This document shows, in pieces, positions 16,539 through 25,387 of a DNA stretch of 64,000 bases. The stretch covers positions 173,485 through 237,484 of the forward strand of contig CAWCRU010000032.1 in the NCBI GenBank assembly GCA_963798075.1. The letters are read 5' to 3'. Under the pieces are notes generated by a model. That model was not told the DNA's origin, did no database searches, and saw only the letters and a program-made list of their open reading frames with translations. How positions within the stretch are numbered: position 1 is the first letter of the stretch; the number at the start of each line of letters is the position of its first letter. The position numbers and the translations under genes were made by a program. The stretch is from DATAOG01 sp963798075. Lineage in GTDB: Bacteria > Pseudomonadota > Alphaproteobacteria > Geminicoccales > Geminicoccaceae.

Positions 16539-16835
16539 TCAGCCGCCGCTGATCGCGGTCATGATGATCACCTCGGCGCCGGGGGCCAGGCGGGTCTCGA
16601 TGGTCGCGCGCTCGCCGGCCACGAAGACGTTGATGTGGCGCCGGATGCGCGGCCTCGAATTGCAGAGGCGATCACGCATGCCGGGCCAGCGCGCATCGAG
16701 GGCCTCGATCACCTCGGCGACGGTCGCTGCGGGCAGCTCCAGGCGGCGCACGGATCCGGGGAACAGGCGCAAAAGCAGCGTCGGCAGCGTGACCGAGACC
16801 TGCGGCATCGTGAGCGCCGGCGCGTCGTTCGGCAT
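16539..16835 (-). CDS. MoaD/ThiS-family sulfur-carrier-like protein
   Basis: 98 aa beta-grasp protein. The ubiquitin-like core LPTLLLRLFPGS...VAEVIEALDARWPGM, the strand HINVFVAGE, and the C-terminal ISGG diglycine typical of MoaD/ThiS carriers are present. No MoaE, ThiG or activating enzyme is nearby. Its start is 2 bp from the stop of the BNR-repeat protein gene, so the two are translated from one message. The pairing suggests a dedicated carrier of unknown target rather than molybdopterin synthase. Confidence 0.85.
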   Translation of the reverse strand: MPNDAPALTMPQVSVTLPTLLLRLFPGSVRRLELPAATVAEVIEALDARWPGMRDRLCNSRPRIRRHINVFVAGERATIETRLAPGAEVIIMTAISGG

Positions 16836-16837
16836 CG

Positions 16838-17920
16838 TCAGGCGTCGACCACCAGGGTCTCGACCGAGGTGATCAGCGGCAGGTGCCGGGCGATGCAGCG
16901 CCAGCTGTCGCCTTCGTCGGCGCTGGCGTAGAGCGCGCCCGAGTTGGTGCCGAAGTAGACGCCTGCGGGCTCGAGCGGGTCGGTCGCCATCGCCTGGCGG
17001 AGCACGCCGAAGAACACGTTGCCCTGCGGCAGGCCCTCGCGCAGCGCCTGCCAGCTGCCGCCGCCGTCCTGGGTGCGCCAGACCGCGGCCCGGCCGTCGG
17101 GCACGTAGCGGCCCGCGATGTCGCCGTTCAGCGGCACCAGGTAGAGCGTGCCCGGCTCGCGCGGATGGACCGCGGCCGGGAAGCCGAAGGAGGACGGCAG
17201 GCCCGCCTCGATGCTCTGCCAGAGCTTGCCGCCGTCATCGCTCCGGTACATGCCGCAGTGGTTCTGCTGGTAGAGACGATCGGGCGCGCCCTGCGCCATC
17301 ACCACGCAGTGCACGCACTGGCCGTACTCCGGGTAGCGCTGCTCCTCGGGCAGATAGTCGGCCCGGGTGCCGCGGTTGCGCGGCTCCCAGCTGGCGCCGC
17401 CGTCTGCGGTGTGGAACACGCCGGCGCTGGAGATGCCGACCCAGAGCCGTTGTTCGTCATTCGGGTCTGGCACCACGGAGTGGAGAATGAGCCCGGCGCC
17501 GCCGGGATTCCAGTGCGGCCGCGACGGGTGGTCGCGCAGGCCATGGACGTGCTGCCAGGACCGACCACGATCGTCGCTCCGGAACAGCCCGGCCGGCTCG
17601 ACGCCGGCGTAGAGGCTGCCCGTGGCCGGGGCCACGCTCCAGACCGACTTGATCGGCTCTTCGCCCTCCTGGTAGGCGAGCCCCTCGCTCGAATGGCTCC
17701 AGCTCGCTCCCAGATCGGTCGACTTCCAGACCGCCGGGCCGAACCATTCATTGCCGCCGCCGCCATAGATCGTGCCGGTCGCCGGGTCGCCGATCACGTG
17801 GTTCAAGGGCCAGGTCTCGCAGAACGGACCGCTCTGCTGCCAATGACGCCGTTCGGCGTCGCTTTTCAGGACGAATGCACCCTTCTTGGTTCCGAGCAGG
17901 ATCAACACCGTCTTCGCCAT
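16838..17920 (-). CDS. BNR/Asp-box repeat (sialidase-like fold) protein
   Basis: 360 aa beta-propeller with at least four Asp-boxes: STDLGASW, SDDRGRSW, TADGGASW, SDDGGKLW and TQDGGGSW. It has no signal peptide, so it is probably cytoplasmic. It also lacks the arginine triad layout of true sialidases, so the annotation 'sialidase' refers to fold only. It forms an operon with the MoaD-like gene downstream (2-bp gap). It is 11 bp from the upstream YCII gene, making a three-gene minus-strand unit. Confidence 0.82.
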   Translation of the reverse strand: MAKTVLILLGTKKGAFVLKSDAERRHWQQSGPFCETWPLNHVIGDPATGTIYGGGGNEWFGPAVWKSTDLGASWSHSSEGLAYQEGEEPIKSVWSVAPATGSLYAGVEPAGLFRSDDRGRSWQHVHGLRDHPSRPHWNPGGAGLILHSVVPDPNDEQRLWVGISSAGVFHTADGGASWEPRNRGTRADYLPEEQRYPEYGQCVHCVVMAQGAPDRLYQQNHCGMYRSDDGGKLWQSIEAGLPSSFGFPAAVHPREPGTLYLVPLNGDIAGRYVPDGRAAVWRTQDGGGSWQALREGLPQGNVFFGVLRQAMATDPLEPAGVYFGTNSGALYASADEGDSWRCIARHLPLITSVETLVVDA

Positions 17921-17931
17921 CGCAGCCTCCC

Positions 17932-18312
17932 TCAGCCTGCCGAACCGGTCTGATCGAACATGTCGATCGGCCGGACCTCGATCGCCCCTCCGAACGCGCC
18001 GAGATGCGCGCCCGGATGTTTCGAGGCGACCGCGGTCGCCTCATCCATGTCGCTCGCCTCGATGATGAAGAAGGCGCCGACCGGCTCGTTGGTCTCGACC
18101 AGGGCGCCCTCGCTCACCGAAGGTCCGCCGCGCCCGGCGCGCAGGGTCCTGGAGGAGGGCGGCAGGGCGAGCGAGCCGACGAGGACCAGCCGGCCCGTCC
18201 TGCGCAGCGCCTCGTCATGAGGCCGGCAGGCCTGCCCCAACGCTGCGAGCTCGTCCTCGGACATGGCGGCGAACTTTTCCTGGTCGTAGGTGCAAAGGCA
18301 GAGATATTTCAT
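17932..18312 (-). CDS. YCII-related (DGPF domain) protein
   Basis: 126 aa. It begins MKYLCLCTYDQEKFAAMSEDEL, typical of the DGPF/YCII subgroup. It continues with GALVETNEPVGAFFIIEASDMDEATAVASKHPGAHLGAFGGAIEVRPI, the ferredoxin-like dimer core with the conserved E-V-R-P-I end. Some relatives sit beside ECF sigma factors. Here it heads the BNR-MoaD operon. Biochemical role unknown. Confidence 0.85.
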   Translation of the reverse strand: MKYLCLCTYDQEKFAAMSEDELAALGQACRPHDEALRRTGRLVLVGSLALPPSSRTLRAGRGGPSVSEGALVETNEPVGAFFIIEASDMDEATAVASKHPGAHLGAFGGAIEVRPIDMFDQTGSAG

Positions 18313-18345
18313 GGGGATGGTTCCTGGTGATCGACCGAAGGCGCC

Positions 18346-19542
18346 TCAATCGTCGATCGCCTGGTAGGCGAGCGTCCAGAAATCCGTGATCAGATCGATG
18401 GTGATCGGATCGTACAGACGCTGGATCATCAGGACGCCCACCAGGTCCTCCTGCGGGTCCGAGCACCAGGACGTGCCGAAGCCGCCGTCCCAGCCGAAGC
18501 GGCCGGGGACCGCGGCAATGCCGTCGCGGCGCGTGATCATCGAGACCCCGAAGCCCCAGCCGCGGTTGTCCCAGAAGCCCGGGAAGAACGGCGAGGCCGC
18601 CTTCTGCTCCGGGGTCAGCTGATCGGTCGTCATCGCCTCCACGGTCGGCCGCGCGAGGATGCGCTCGTGGCCCGCTCGGCCGTGGTTCAGCATCATCAGG
18701 CCGAACGCGAGATAGTCGCTGACCGTCGAGACCAGCCCGCTGCCGCCCGAAGGCCTGACCGCATGGCGTGCGGAATGGCCGCCGCGGTCGTCCTCGTAGG
18801 GCACGAGCCGGCCGCTGCCGGGGTCGGCCCGCACGCAGTCCGCCAGCCGGCCCTGCTTGGCCGCGGGCACGCTGAACGCGGTGTCCTGCATGCCGAGCGG
18901 CGCGAAGATGCGCTCCTCGAGGAACGCCTCGAACGGCATGCCGGCGGCGCGCGCGATCAGCACCGCCAGGATCTCGTAGGCGCTGTGGTACAGCCAGCGC
19001 GCGCCCGGCTGATGGATCAGCGGCAGGTCGCCAAAGCGCCGGATCAGCTCGTCGGGCTCGAACGGCGGCGGGGTCGCCCCCGGGCTCAGGCCGGCCTCGG
19101 CGATCGCCGCCTGGATCGGGTACGGGCCGGCGGTCATGATCGCGCCCAGACCCGCCCGGAAGGTCAACAGATCGCGCAGCGTGATCGAACGCTCCGCCGG
19201 CAGGGTGTCGTCGAGCGGGCCGTCGATCCGGCGCAGGACCCGGCGCAGGGCGAGCTCCGGCAAAAAGCGCTCGACCGGCTCGTCCAGCCTGAGCCTGCCC
19301 TCCTCGACCAGGATCATGGCGGCCGCGGCCGCGATCGGCTTGGTCATCGACGCGATCCGGAAGAGGTTGTCGGAGCCGATCGGATCGCCGCCGGCCTGCC
19401 GCCGGCCGATCGCGTCGACATGGACCTCGCCCCGCCGCCGCACGAGCGTCACGACGCCCGGCACGTGGCCGCGATCGACATGGCCCGCCATGACGTCGTG
19501 GAGCCGCCCGAGCCGCGCTTTCGACAGTCCGCCAATGGCCAT
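18346..19542 (-). CDS. Serine hydrolase of the beta-lactamase/esterase (PBP4*) family
   Basis: 398 aa. It has the S-x-x-K motif SMTK (Ser65, Lys68), the Y-x-x tyrosine in LYHSAYEIL, and the late FGWDGGFGTSW in place of KTG. These define class-C-like esterases and D-aminopeptidase relatives (EstB group), and are not proof of antibiotic hydrolysis. No signal peptide, so it is probably cytoplasmic. The start at 19542 gives MAIGGLSKARLG. An in-frame upstream extension overlaps the GST gene and lacks family similarity. Confidence 0.85.
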   Translation of the reverse strand: MAIGGLSKARLGRLHDVMAGHVDRGHVPGVVTLVRRRGEVHVDAIGRRQAGGDPIGSDNLFRIASMTKPIAAAAAMILVEEGRLRLDEPVERFLPELALRRVLRRIDGPLDDTLPAERSITLRDLLTFRAGLGAIMTAGPYPIQAAIAEAGLSPGATPPPFEPDELIRRFGDLPLIHQPGARWLYHSAYEILAVLIARAAGMPFEAFLEERIFAPLGMQDTAFSVPAAKQGRLADCVRADPGSGRLVPYEDDRGGHSARHAVRPSGGSGLVSTVSDYLAFGLMMLNHGRAGHERILARPTVEAMTTDQLTPEQKAASPFFPGFWDNRGWGFGVSMITRRDGIAAVPGRFGWDGGFGTSWCSDPQEDLVGVLMIQRLYDPITIDLITDFWTLAYQAIDD

Positions 19543-19571
19543 CGCGCCGGTCTCCTTCGTCCGCTCGCCGC

Positions 19572-20213
19572 TTATCCAGGGAACAGTGCGAAATAGGGCC
19601 GCGCTTCCTCGATCACGCGGGCAAACGACGGGCGCGCGGTCAGGCGGGCGAGGTACGCGGCCGCGTGCGGGTGGCGCTCGCCGAGCGGCATCACGAGGTT
19701 GGCGTAGAACAGCGCCGGCGCGGCGGCGCAATCGGCCATGCTGAACGCGTCCCCCATGGCCCACCGGTTGGCTGCCATGTCGAGGTCGATCATGCCGTAG
19801 ACCGTCTGCAGCAGCGTCTTTGCCTGCTCGACACCATAGGGGTCGTTCTGGCCCGCCGGCCGCAGCTTGTCGGTCACGATCTTCTGCATGGGCTCGTCGA
19901 CGTAGAGGTCATAGAAGCGATCGCGCAGCCGCGTCTGCCGCGCGCGGTCCGCGTCGGCCGGCACGAGCTCGGTCCTGCCCGGGTAATGCTGCGCCAGATA
20001 CTCGATGATGATGCTCGATTCGGGAATGGTCCGATCCTTGGCGTCGTCGCGCAGCACCGGGAACTTGCCGATCGGCCAGATCTTCTTGAAGTTCGCGCTG
20101 GCGTCGGGGTCGGCGAGGTCGACGATGTGCGGCTCGAACGGCGTGTCGTTCTCGTAGAAGGCGACCAGGACCTTCTGGCAGAACGACGCCAGGGGATGGA
20201 AATAGAGCTTCAT
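19572..20213 (-). CDS. Glutathione S-transferase family protein
   Basis: 213 aa. The N-terminal thioredoxin-fold domain has MKLYFHPLASFCQKV (a Cys at the active-site helix), the cis-Pro motif GKFPVL and the ES-SIIIEYL glutathione-binding motif. The C-terminal helical domain includes the N-capping box AMGDAFSMADCAAAPALFYA. Cytoplasmic conjugation or thiol-disulfide chemistry is likely. It is adjacent to a second GST gene 15 bp upstream, so the pair are co-expressed. Confidence 0.9.
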   Translation of the reverse strand: MKLYFHPLASFCQKVLVAFYENDTPFEPHIVDLADPDASANFKKIWPIGKFPVLRDDAKDRTIPESSIIIEYLAQHYPGRTELVPADADRARQTRLRDRFYDLYVDEPMQKIVTDKLRPAGQNDPYGVEQAKTLLQTVYGMIDLDMAANRWAMGDAFSMADCAAAPALFYANLVMPLGERHPHAAAYLARLTARPSFARVIEEARPYFALFPG

Positions 20214-20228
20214 GACGGACCCCCGGGC

Positions 20229-20813
20229 TCAGGCCAGGCCTTCGTGCTCGAGCGCGAGGCGGACGGCCGGCCGCGCCGCCACGCGATCGAAGAAGGCCGG
20301 CAGCGGCTCGGGCAGGGTCACGCTGCTGGCGCGCGCCCAGCGCAGCATGACGTAGAGATAGGCATCGGCGACGCTGAACGCGCTGCCGAACAGGTGATCG
20401 CCCTGCAGCCGGTCCGCGAGGAAGCCAAGCCGCCTCTCGACGAGCTGGCCGGCGACCTCCTTCTCTTTGTCGCTGGCGGGGAAGAGGATGCGCACGAAGG
20501 GCTTGTGCAGCTCGGTCGCGATGTAGGCCAGCATCTCGATCAGGCGGACGCGCCCGAGCTCGCCCGCCGGCGCGAGCTGCGGGGCGCCGTCCGCCACCCA
20601 GTAGAGGATCGCGACGTTCTCGGTCAGGAGCTGGCCGTCATCGAGCACGAGCGCCGGCACGTAGCCCTTGGGGTTGATCTCGTTGAAGTCGCGGCCGTCC
20701 TCGGTGCGCTTGGCGCGCAGATCGACCCGGATCCGCTCGAAGGTCAGGCCGGCCTCGTGCATCGCGATGTGGTCGGCAAGGCTGCAGGCGCCGGGTGCGA
20801 GATAGAGCTTCAT
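20229..20813 (-). CDS. Glutathione S-transferase, beta class
   Basis: 194 aa. It has MKLYLAPGACSLADHIA with the beta-class Cys10, the cis-Pro GYVPALVLDDG, LTENVAILYWVAD, and the C-terminal ELHKPF and FSVADAYLYVMLRW boxes. Close to GstA-type enzymes that bind glutathione through a mixed disulfide. It is co-directional with the other GST and preceded on the same strand by the cyclase gene. Confidence 0.92.
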   Translation of the reverse strand: MKLYLAPGACSLADHIAMHEAGLTFERIRVDLRAKRTEDGRDFNEINPKGYVPALVLDDGQLLTENVAILYWVADGAPQLAPAGELGRVRLIEMLAYIATELHKPFVRILFPASDKEKEVAGQLVERRLGFLADRLQGDHLFGSAFSVADAYLYVMLRWARASSVTLPEPLPAFFDRVAARPAVRLALEHEGLA

Positions 20814-20868
20814 CGAACTTCGCCTTTGGCTTCTGGTGGGGTGCTGTCCTCGTGGACGTCCGGCCAGC

Positions 20869-22333
20869 TTACGCGCCGGCCTCCTTTTGGATCTGCCCGC
20901 CGCGGGCGCCGACCCTGACCACGGTCATCGGTCGCTCGATGCCGCGGAACTCGGCTGTTCGGGGCTCGGCCCGATAGGGCTCGAGAAGCGCCCGTACGCC
21001 CGGGTAGCGCCAGACGTCGTCGGTGATCCAGATCTCCGCGGCATCGGCCATCTCCTGGACCCGCGATGCGATGTTGACCGTCTGGCCGAAGTAGTCGAGG
21101 TCGTCATTCAAGGTGACCGCGATCGCCGCCCCGTGGTGGATGCCGATCTTGAGCGACACCGGCCGCTCTGGCTGGCCCTCGTTGAAGCGCTCGATGGCGC
21201 CTCGCATGTCGAGCGCCGCGCCCACCGCCAGCGCCGCGTCCGGATAGGCGGCCATGACCGCATCGCCGATGGTTTTCACGATCGCCCCGCCATGGCGCAC
21301 GGTCGTCTCGCGCAGCAGGTCGAAATGCTGCTGGACAAGCTGGAAGGCATTCAGATCGCCGATCCGTTGATAGAGCGCGGTCGATCCCCTGATGTCCGTG
21401 AACAGGAGCGCAATGTTGCGGATCGCGAGGCCCTGGGCGCCGCCTACCACCTCCGAACGGAACAGGCTCTTGAAGGTCTGGCTGGTGAGGAGGTGCTTGC
21501 CCGTAAGGTATGGGTCGAAGTGCAGGAACTCGCCCTCTTCATCAGCTCCAGCCTGGAGAATGGCGAGGACGCCGCGAACGGTCGTAGGGTTCTCGACCTC
21601 GAGTGCGACCGGTCCCGGGGCAAGCGCCGCCTCCTCGGGCTGGTAGCCGGTGCCGAGAAAGGTCAAGCGCAGCGGTTGCGGCTCAGCGCCGCGCTCGCCG
21701 CCGACCCGCAGCACGAACCCCGCATCGGTATCCGAACTCACTCCCGACAACACGCCCGGTGCGGCCTCGAGCGCGAACCGGGTGGTCGCGCCCGGTTCGA
21801 GAAACGCGATCCCGCGCAGCGCCGATCGGACCGAATTCGACGTAAGGGATGCCGTCCGGCCGGCGTCCCTCGCGCACCCCCTTGAACGCGAACATGTAGT
21901 CGAAGGCATCGAGCGTCTCCGGATGTTGATAGCGGGTGGCGCCGATCTGGGGTGAGACGCTGAAGTAGATCGCGATGAAGTCGTCCATCGCCGCCTCGTA
22001 CTCGTTGTGACACTCCGGGCAGCGGAAGCGGCGCAGGATGGCGCGCAAGCGGGCAAAGCTCTCCACCGCGCAGGCGCACCTCGGGCAGATCAGGAGCCAG
22101 TCCATCTCGAGCAGCCCGAGCGCGGTGGCGTGCAGGAAGAGGTCGATCGCCTCGCTCTGCTCGAGGCCCTGCTGGCTCGCGAACGCGAGCGGGTTGATGC
22201 GAAAGAGCGCAGCGTCGTCATTCGTCCGCAGCAGCGCCTCCAGGCGCGAGACGACCCGCGGGCTCCAGGGCCGCGCCGCCTCCAGCCGGGCCAGTCGCTC
22301 ATCGAGTGTCCGCTCGTCGACCAGTGTCGCCAT
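20869..22333 (-). pseudogene. Class III adenylate/guanylate cyclase with N-terminal DUF5939-like domain, one frameshift
   Basis: Starts at 22333 with MATLVDERTLDERLARLE, and carries a zinc-ribbon-like pair (CPRCAC, CPECHNEY). It continues through a beta-rich domain and ends in a cyclase domain (FTDIRGSTALYQRIGD, KTIGDAVMAAYPD, DDLDYFGQTVNIASRVQ). The frame changes near 21835 between IPYVEFG and SALRGIAFLEPG. Repair gives ~487 aa with the usual domain order of soluble DUF5939 cyclases. Both metal-binding Asp residues are visible, so it should make cAMP if intact. It is probably an assembly indel. Confidence 0.82.
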
Positions 22334-22375
22334 CGGCCTGCCCCCTTTGTTCGCGTCCTGCTTGGGCCACCAATG

Positions 22376-22480
22376 CTACGACAATGCGCCGATGAAAGCA
22401 GTCTGGTCTGAGCCGGCCAAGCCGCTCGCAGGCAGCATCCCGGACAGACAGGCGCCGGCTTCCAGGGCTGCGGTCGGCAT
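22376..22480 (-). CDS. Possible small ORF with a strong ribosome-binding site
   Basis: 34 codons, starting MPTAALEAGACLSG and ending IGALS at TAG 22376. A near-perfect GGAGGAGAA lies 5-13 bp before the ATG, directly after the stop of the GFA-like gene at 22501. No relatives are recognised. It may be a leader peptide, a small protein, or the 5' stub of a deleted gene that once followed the GFA gene. Confidence 0.3.
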   Translation of the reverse strand: MPTAALEAGACLSGMLPASGLAGSDQTAFIGALS

Positions 22481-22500
22481 GGGCGTTCTCCTCCACGAGG

Positions 22501-22848
22501 CTAGAGGCTGGCCCCGTCGAACGGCATGATCTTGATCGTCGAGAGATCGAGGTCGTCGGCGCAGCGCAGGTTGACCGCGACCATCGCCTCGCCATCGGGG
22601 CCGGTGCCTTCGGCGAACGGCGCGCAGCCGCAGGTCTTGCAGAACTGATGGCGGATGACGTGCCGGGCGAAGGTGTAGACGGCGATGTCCTCGCGCGCGG
22701 TTTCCAGGTGGAACCGGTCCGGCGCAAAGGCGGCGAGCACCAAGCCTTTCTTGCGGCAGATCGAGCAGTTGCACTCGATCGCCTCGGTCGGCTCCGCATC
22801 GAGGCGGTAGGCAATCTTGCCGCAATGACAGCTGCCGCGGATCGGCAT
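22501..22848 (-). CDS. GFA family (CENP-V-like) zinc protein
   Basis: 115 aa. It has GSCHCGKIAYRL, ECNCSICRKKG and HQFCKTCGCAPF with seven zinc-ligand cysteines, then MVAVNLRCADDLDLSTIKI. It is a small GFA-type protein, diverged from the copy at 11012. It ends the ArsR-led operon, 17 bp after the DUF899 gene. Function unknown, with demethylase or formaldehyde roles suggested only by family name. Confidence 0.88.
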   Translation of the reverse strand: MPIRGSCHCGKIAYRLDAEPTEAIECNCSICRKKGLVLAAFAPDRFHLETAREDIAVYTFARHVIRHQFCKTCGCAPFAEGTGPDGEAMVAVNLRCADDLDLSTIKIMPFDGASL

Positions 22849-22865
22849 CACTTTTTCTCCTGGCG

Positions 22866-23600
22866 CTACGCCGCGCTCGACTGGGCCGGGTTCTGATCCT
22901 CGTAGCGGTCGTGGTGGCGGACCCAGGCCATGGTCCAGGGCAGCTCGTCCTCGTCCCGGCCCTTGGGCGCCAGGTCGAGCCAGTTGTAGGCGCCGACCAG
23001 GATGTCGAGCCCGCGCGCGTAGGTTGAGTAGGTGTGGAAGACCTCGCCGGTCGCGTCCCGGTAGAACACGCTGGCGCCGGGCGCTTCCTCGCTCGGGAAC
23101 TTGCCCTCGCTGTAGTTGTAGTAGACTTCTTCCTGCGCCATTTCGTCGGGCGTGAACGACACGTGATAGTCGTGGTTGAAGTCGTTGTGGTAGGACGACA
23201 GCCACTTGAAGCGCCAGCCCATGCGCTGCTTGAAGGCGTCGATCTGCGCCAGCGGCGCCCGCGAGACCACGACCAGGGTCACGTCGCGATGCGCAAGGTG
23301 CAGGTTGGCGCCATCGAAGTGGTCGGCCAGGAGAGAGCAGCTCGGGCAGCCCTGCTCCCAGTCCGGGCCGAACATGAAGTGATAGACCATCAGCTGGCTG
23401 CGGCCCTCGAACAGGTCGGCCAGCGTCTCCTTGCCGGCCGGCCCGTCGAACAGGTAGGTCTTCTCGACCTTGACCCAGGGCAGGGCGCGCCTCTGCGCGC
23501 TCAACCGGTCGCGCGCCCGGGTGAACTCCTTCTCCTTGCGCAAGAGTTCCTGGCGCGCGGCGAGCCACTGGCCGCGAGACACGATCGGGTGCGGTTGCAT
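22866..23600 (-). CDS. DUF899 family thioredoxin-like protein
   Basis: 244 aa from the Met at 23600 (MQPHPIVSRGQWLAARQELL). It contains EKTYLFDGPAGKETLADLF, MFGPDWEQGCPSCSLLAD with a CPSC redox-like pair, WRFKWLSSYHNDFNHDYHVSF and the conserved FHTYSTYARGLDIL. DUF899 proteins have a thioredoxin fold with unknown substrates. It belongs to the ArsR-SRPBCC operon, where the same set of families recurs in many proteobacteria. Confidence 0.88.
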   Translation of the reverse strand: MQPHPIVSRGQWLAARQELLRKEKEFTRARDRLSAQRRALPWVKVEKTYLFDGPAGKETLADLFEGRSQLMVYHFMFGPDWEQGCPSCSLLADHFDGANLHLAHRDVTLVVVSRAPLAQIDAFKQRMGWRFKWLSSYHNDFNHDYHVSFTPDEMAQEEVYYNYSEGKFPSEEAPGASVFYRDATGEVFHTYSTYARGLDILVGAYNWLDLAPKGRDEDELPWTMAWVRHHDRYEDQNPAQSSAA

Positions 23601-23626
23601 CGTTCGATCTCCGTTCAGCATGGTGT

Positions 23627-24382
23627 TCATGAGAAGGCGCGGCGGGCGGCGCACGAAGCGCCGGGGCCATCGACCGGCTCGCGGCGCCCCGTCTGCGGCG
23701 AGCGCGCGGCGGCCGCCTGCCGGGTGAACTCGGCCTCGATCAGGATCTCGACGGCGTCGCTGACCCCCATGCTGGTGCCGGGCGGCGGGATGCCTTCCGA
23801 GATCCCGAAGTCGGAGCGCATGAGCGAGCCATGCGCCGAAAAGCCGATCCGCGATCCGAGCGGATCGAAGGGGTTGCCTGCGTAGCCGCCGTTGAAGGTG
23901 ACCTCCAGGCTCACCTCGTGCGTCACGCCGTGCAGAGCGAGCACGCCTGTCATGTGCGCGCTGTTCGGCCCGGTCAGCGCGAGCGCGGTCGAGCGAAAGG
24001 TCATCTGCGGGAATCTTGCCGTATCGAGCCAGTCCTGGTCCTGGAGGTGGTGGTCGAAGTCGAGCGTCGGATCCGGATTGTCGGTCGTGATCGATGTCGG
24101 ATCGATCGTCGCGGTCACGCTCGAGGCGGCGGGATCGGCCGGATCGAACTCGAGCTTCGCCTCGAAGCGCACAAACCGGGCGGTGTAGTGCGAGAAGCCC
24201 AGATGGTTGACCCGGAAGATCAGGCTCGCGTGGTCGCGATCGAGCGTGTAGGTGCCCGCGGGCGCCTCGGTCGCCGCCGGCGTGACCCTGTCAGCCGCAA
24301 GAGCGGCCGTGCCCGGGCCGCGGCTTTGCACGAGGCAGGTCGCAAACGCGACCAGGGCACAGGCCGTCAAGCTAGGTCTCAT
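23627..24382 (-). CDS. YceI family lipid-binding protein
   Basis: 251 aa with an N-terminal signal peptide (about residues 1-30). The YceI barrel follows: GTYTLDRDHASLIFRVNHLGFSHY, KLEFDPADP, LDTARFPQMTFRS, TGVLALHGVTHEVSL and GFSAHGSLMRSDFG. These proteins bind polyisoprenoids or other lipids in the periplasm. The C-terminal ~30 residues after EAEFTRQ are extra and Arg/Pro-rich. It is part of the minus-strand operon. Confidence 0.88.
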   Translation of the reverse strand: MRPSLTACALVAFATCLVQSRGPGTAALAADRVTPAATEAPAGTYTLDRDHASLIFRVNHLGFSHYTARFVRFEAKLEFDPADPAASSVTATIDPTSITTDNPDPTLDFDHHLQDQDWLDTARFPQMTFRSTALALTGPNSAHMTGVLALHGVTHEVSLEVTFNGGYAGNPFDPLGSRIGFSAHGSLMRSDFGISEGIPPPGTSMGVSDAVEILIEAEFTRQAAAARSPQTGRREPVDGPGASCAARRAFS

Positions 24383-24426
24383 CGCTGCCGAACTCCCGCC
24401 GGCTCTTGAAGGATGCAGCGCGCCGC

Positions 24427-24834
24427 CTAAGCCGCCGGCACGAGGACCATCCAGCCGACGCCGAAGCGGTCGGCGACCATGCCAAAGCGCGAGGCAAAGA
24501 AGGTCTTGGCCAAGGGCATCTGCACCTGGCCGCCGTCGGAGAGCGAGGCGAACAGGCGCTCGGCCTCGGCATCGTCCTTGGCCGAGAGCGAGAGGGCAAA
24601 GCCCTGGAAGGAGGGCTTGCCCGAGCAGCGGCCATCCGATGCCAAGACCGTGCTGTCGCCGATCTGCAGGCTGGCATGCATCACCTTGTCCTTGGTTTCG
24701 GGCGTGACCATGCCGGGGTCGGGGCTGTCCTTGTAGTGCATGAGCATGCCCACCTTGGCGCCGACCGTGCGCTTGTAGAACTCGATCGCCTCCTCGCAGC
24801 GACCGTCGAAGAACAGGTAGGTTTGGACTTGCAT
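24427..24834 (-). CDS. VOC-superfamily (PhnB-like) protein
   Basis: 135 aa. It begins MQVQTYLFFDGRCEEAIEFYK and has KVMHASLQIGDSTVLASDG, then FALSLSAKDDAEAERLFASLSDGG and FGMVADRFGVGWMVLV. This is the glyoxalase/bleomycin-resistance fold of the PhnB-like subgroup. Relatives in SRPBCC/ArsR operons are of unknown function. It lies 46 bp after the SRPBCC gene at 24881. Confidence 0.9.
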   Translation of the reverse strand: MQVQTYLFFDGRCEEAIEFYKRTVGAKVGMLMHYKDSPDPGMVTPETKDKVMHASLQIGDSTVLASDGRCSGKPSFQGFALSLSAKDDAEAERLFASLSDGGQVQMPLAKTFFASRFGMVADRFGVGWMVLVPAA

Positions 24835-24880
24835 GACGTTGGCCTCCTCGAGGTTGGGGATGGTTGCCGGCAGGCCCGTC

Positions 24881-25387
24881 TCAGGCCTTGGCCAGTTGTT
24901 CGGCGAGACGGTCGAAGGACTGGTTCCAGCCGTCGACGGCGCCGATGCTCCTGGCCAGCGATTCCGGGACGGACTGGCGCACGGTGAGCCTGGTCTTGCC
25001 GTCCTGCTCGGCGAAGGTCACGGTCAGCAGCATCTCGGCCGGCCAGGCGGCGGGCAGTCCGTACTGCGAGGGCTGGACCAGATTGCCGGCCTCGTCCGAG
25101 AAGAAATCGGTCGCGACGATCCGCTCCGGCACGACGATCTCGCGATAGACGCCCTTCGACCAGTAGTCGCGGCCGTCGGGCGAGCGCATGCAGACGTGCC
25201 AGACGCCGCCCGGGCGCAGGTCGATCTTGCAGACCGGCGTCGTGAAGCCGTTCGGTCCCCACCAGCGGACAAAGTGCTCGGGCTCGGTCCACGCCCTGAA
25301 CACGACCTCGCGCGGCGCATCGAAGACGCGCGTGATGACGAGCTCCGGCGCCGCCGGCGGCGCCGCGCGATCGGCTCCTGCGGTCAT
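24881..25387 (-). CDS. SRPBCC (AHSA1-like) domain protein, paralogue 1
   Basis: 168 aa START-like helix-grip protein. It has LVITRVFDAPREVVFRAWTEP, FVRWWGPNGFTTPVC, GVYREIVVPERIV and GWNQSFDRLAEQL. The start overlaps the previous gene's stop by 4 bp, so it is translationally coupled to paralogue 2. The hydrophobic cavity suggests ligand binding. Four paralogues in the window share about half of these motifs. Confidence 0.9.
   Translation of the reverse strand: MTAGADRAAPPAAPELVITRVFDAPREVVFRAWTEPEHFVRWWGPNGFTTPVCKIDLRPGGVWHVCMRSPDGRDYWSKGVYREIVVPERIVATDFFSDEAGNLVQPSQYGLPAAWPAEMLLTVTFAEQDGKTRLTVRQSVPESLARSIGAVDGWNQSFDRLAEQLAKA

Noticed and set aside
16838..17920. Secreted sialidase
   Set aside because: Only the Asp-box propeller is present. 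There is no signal peptide and no sialidase arginine triad layout.
18346..19542. Possible beta-lactamase resistance gene
   Set aside because: The SMTK and Y-x-x motifs are present but KTG is replaced and no signal peptide exists. It fits the esterase/D-aminopeptidase branch better.
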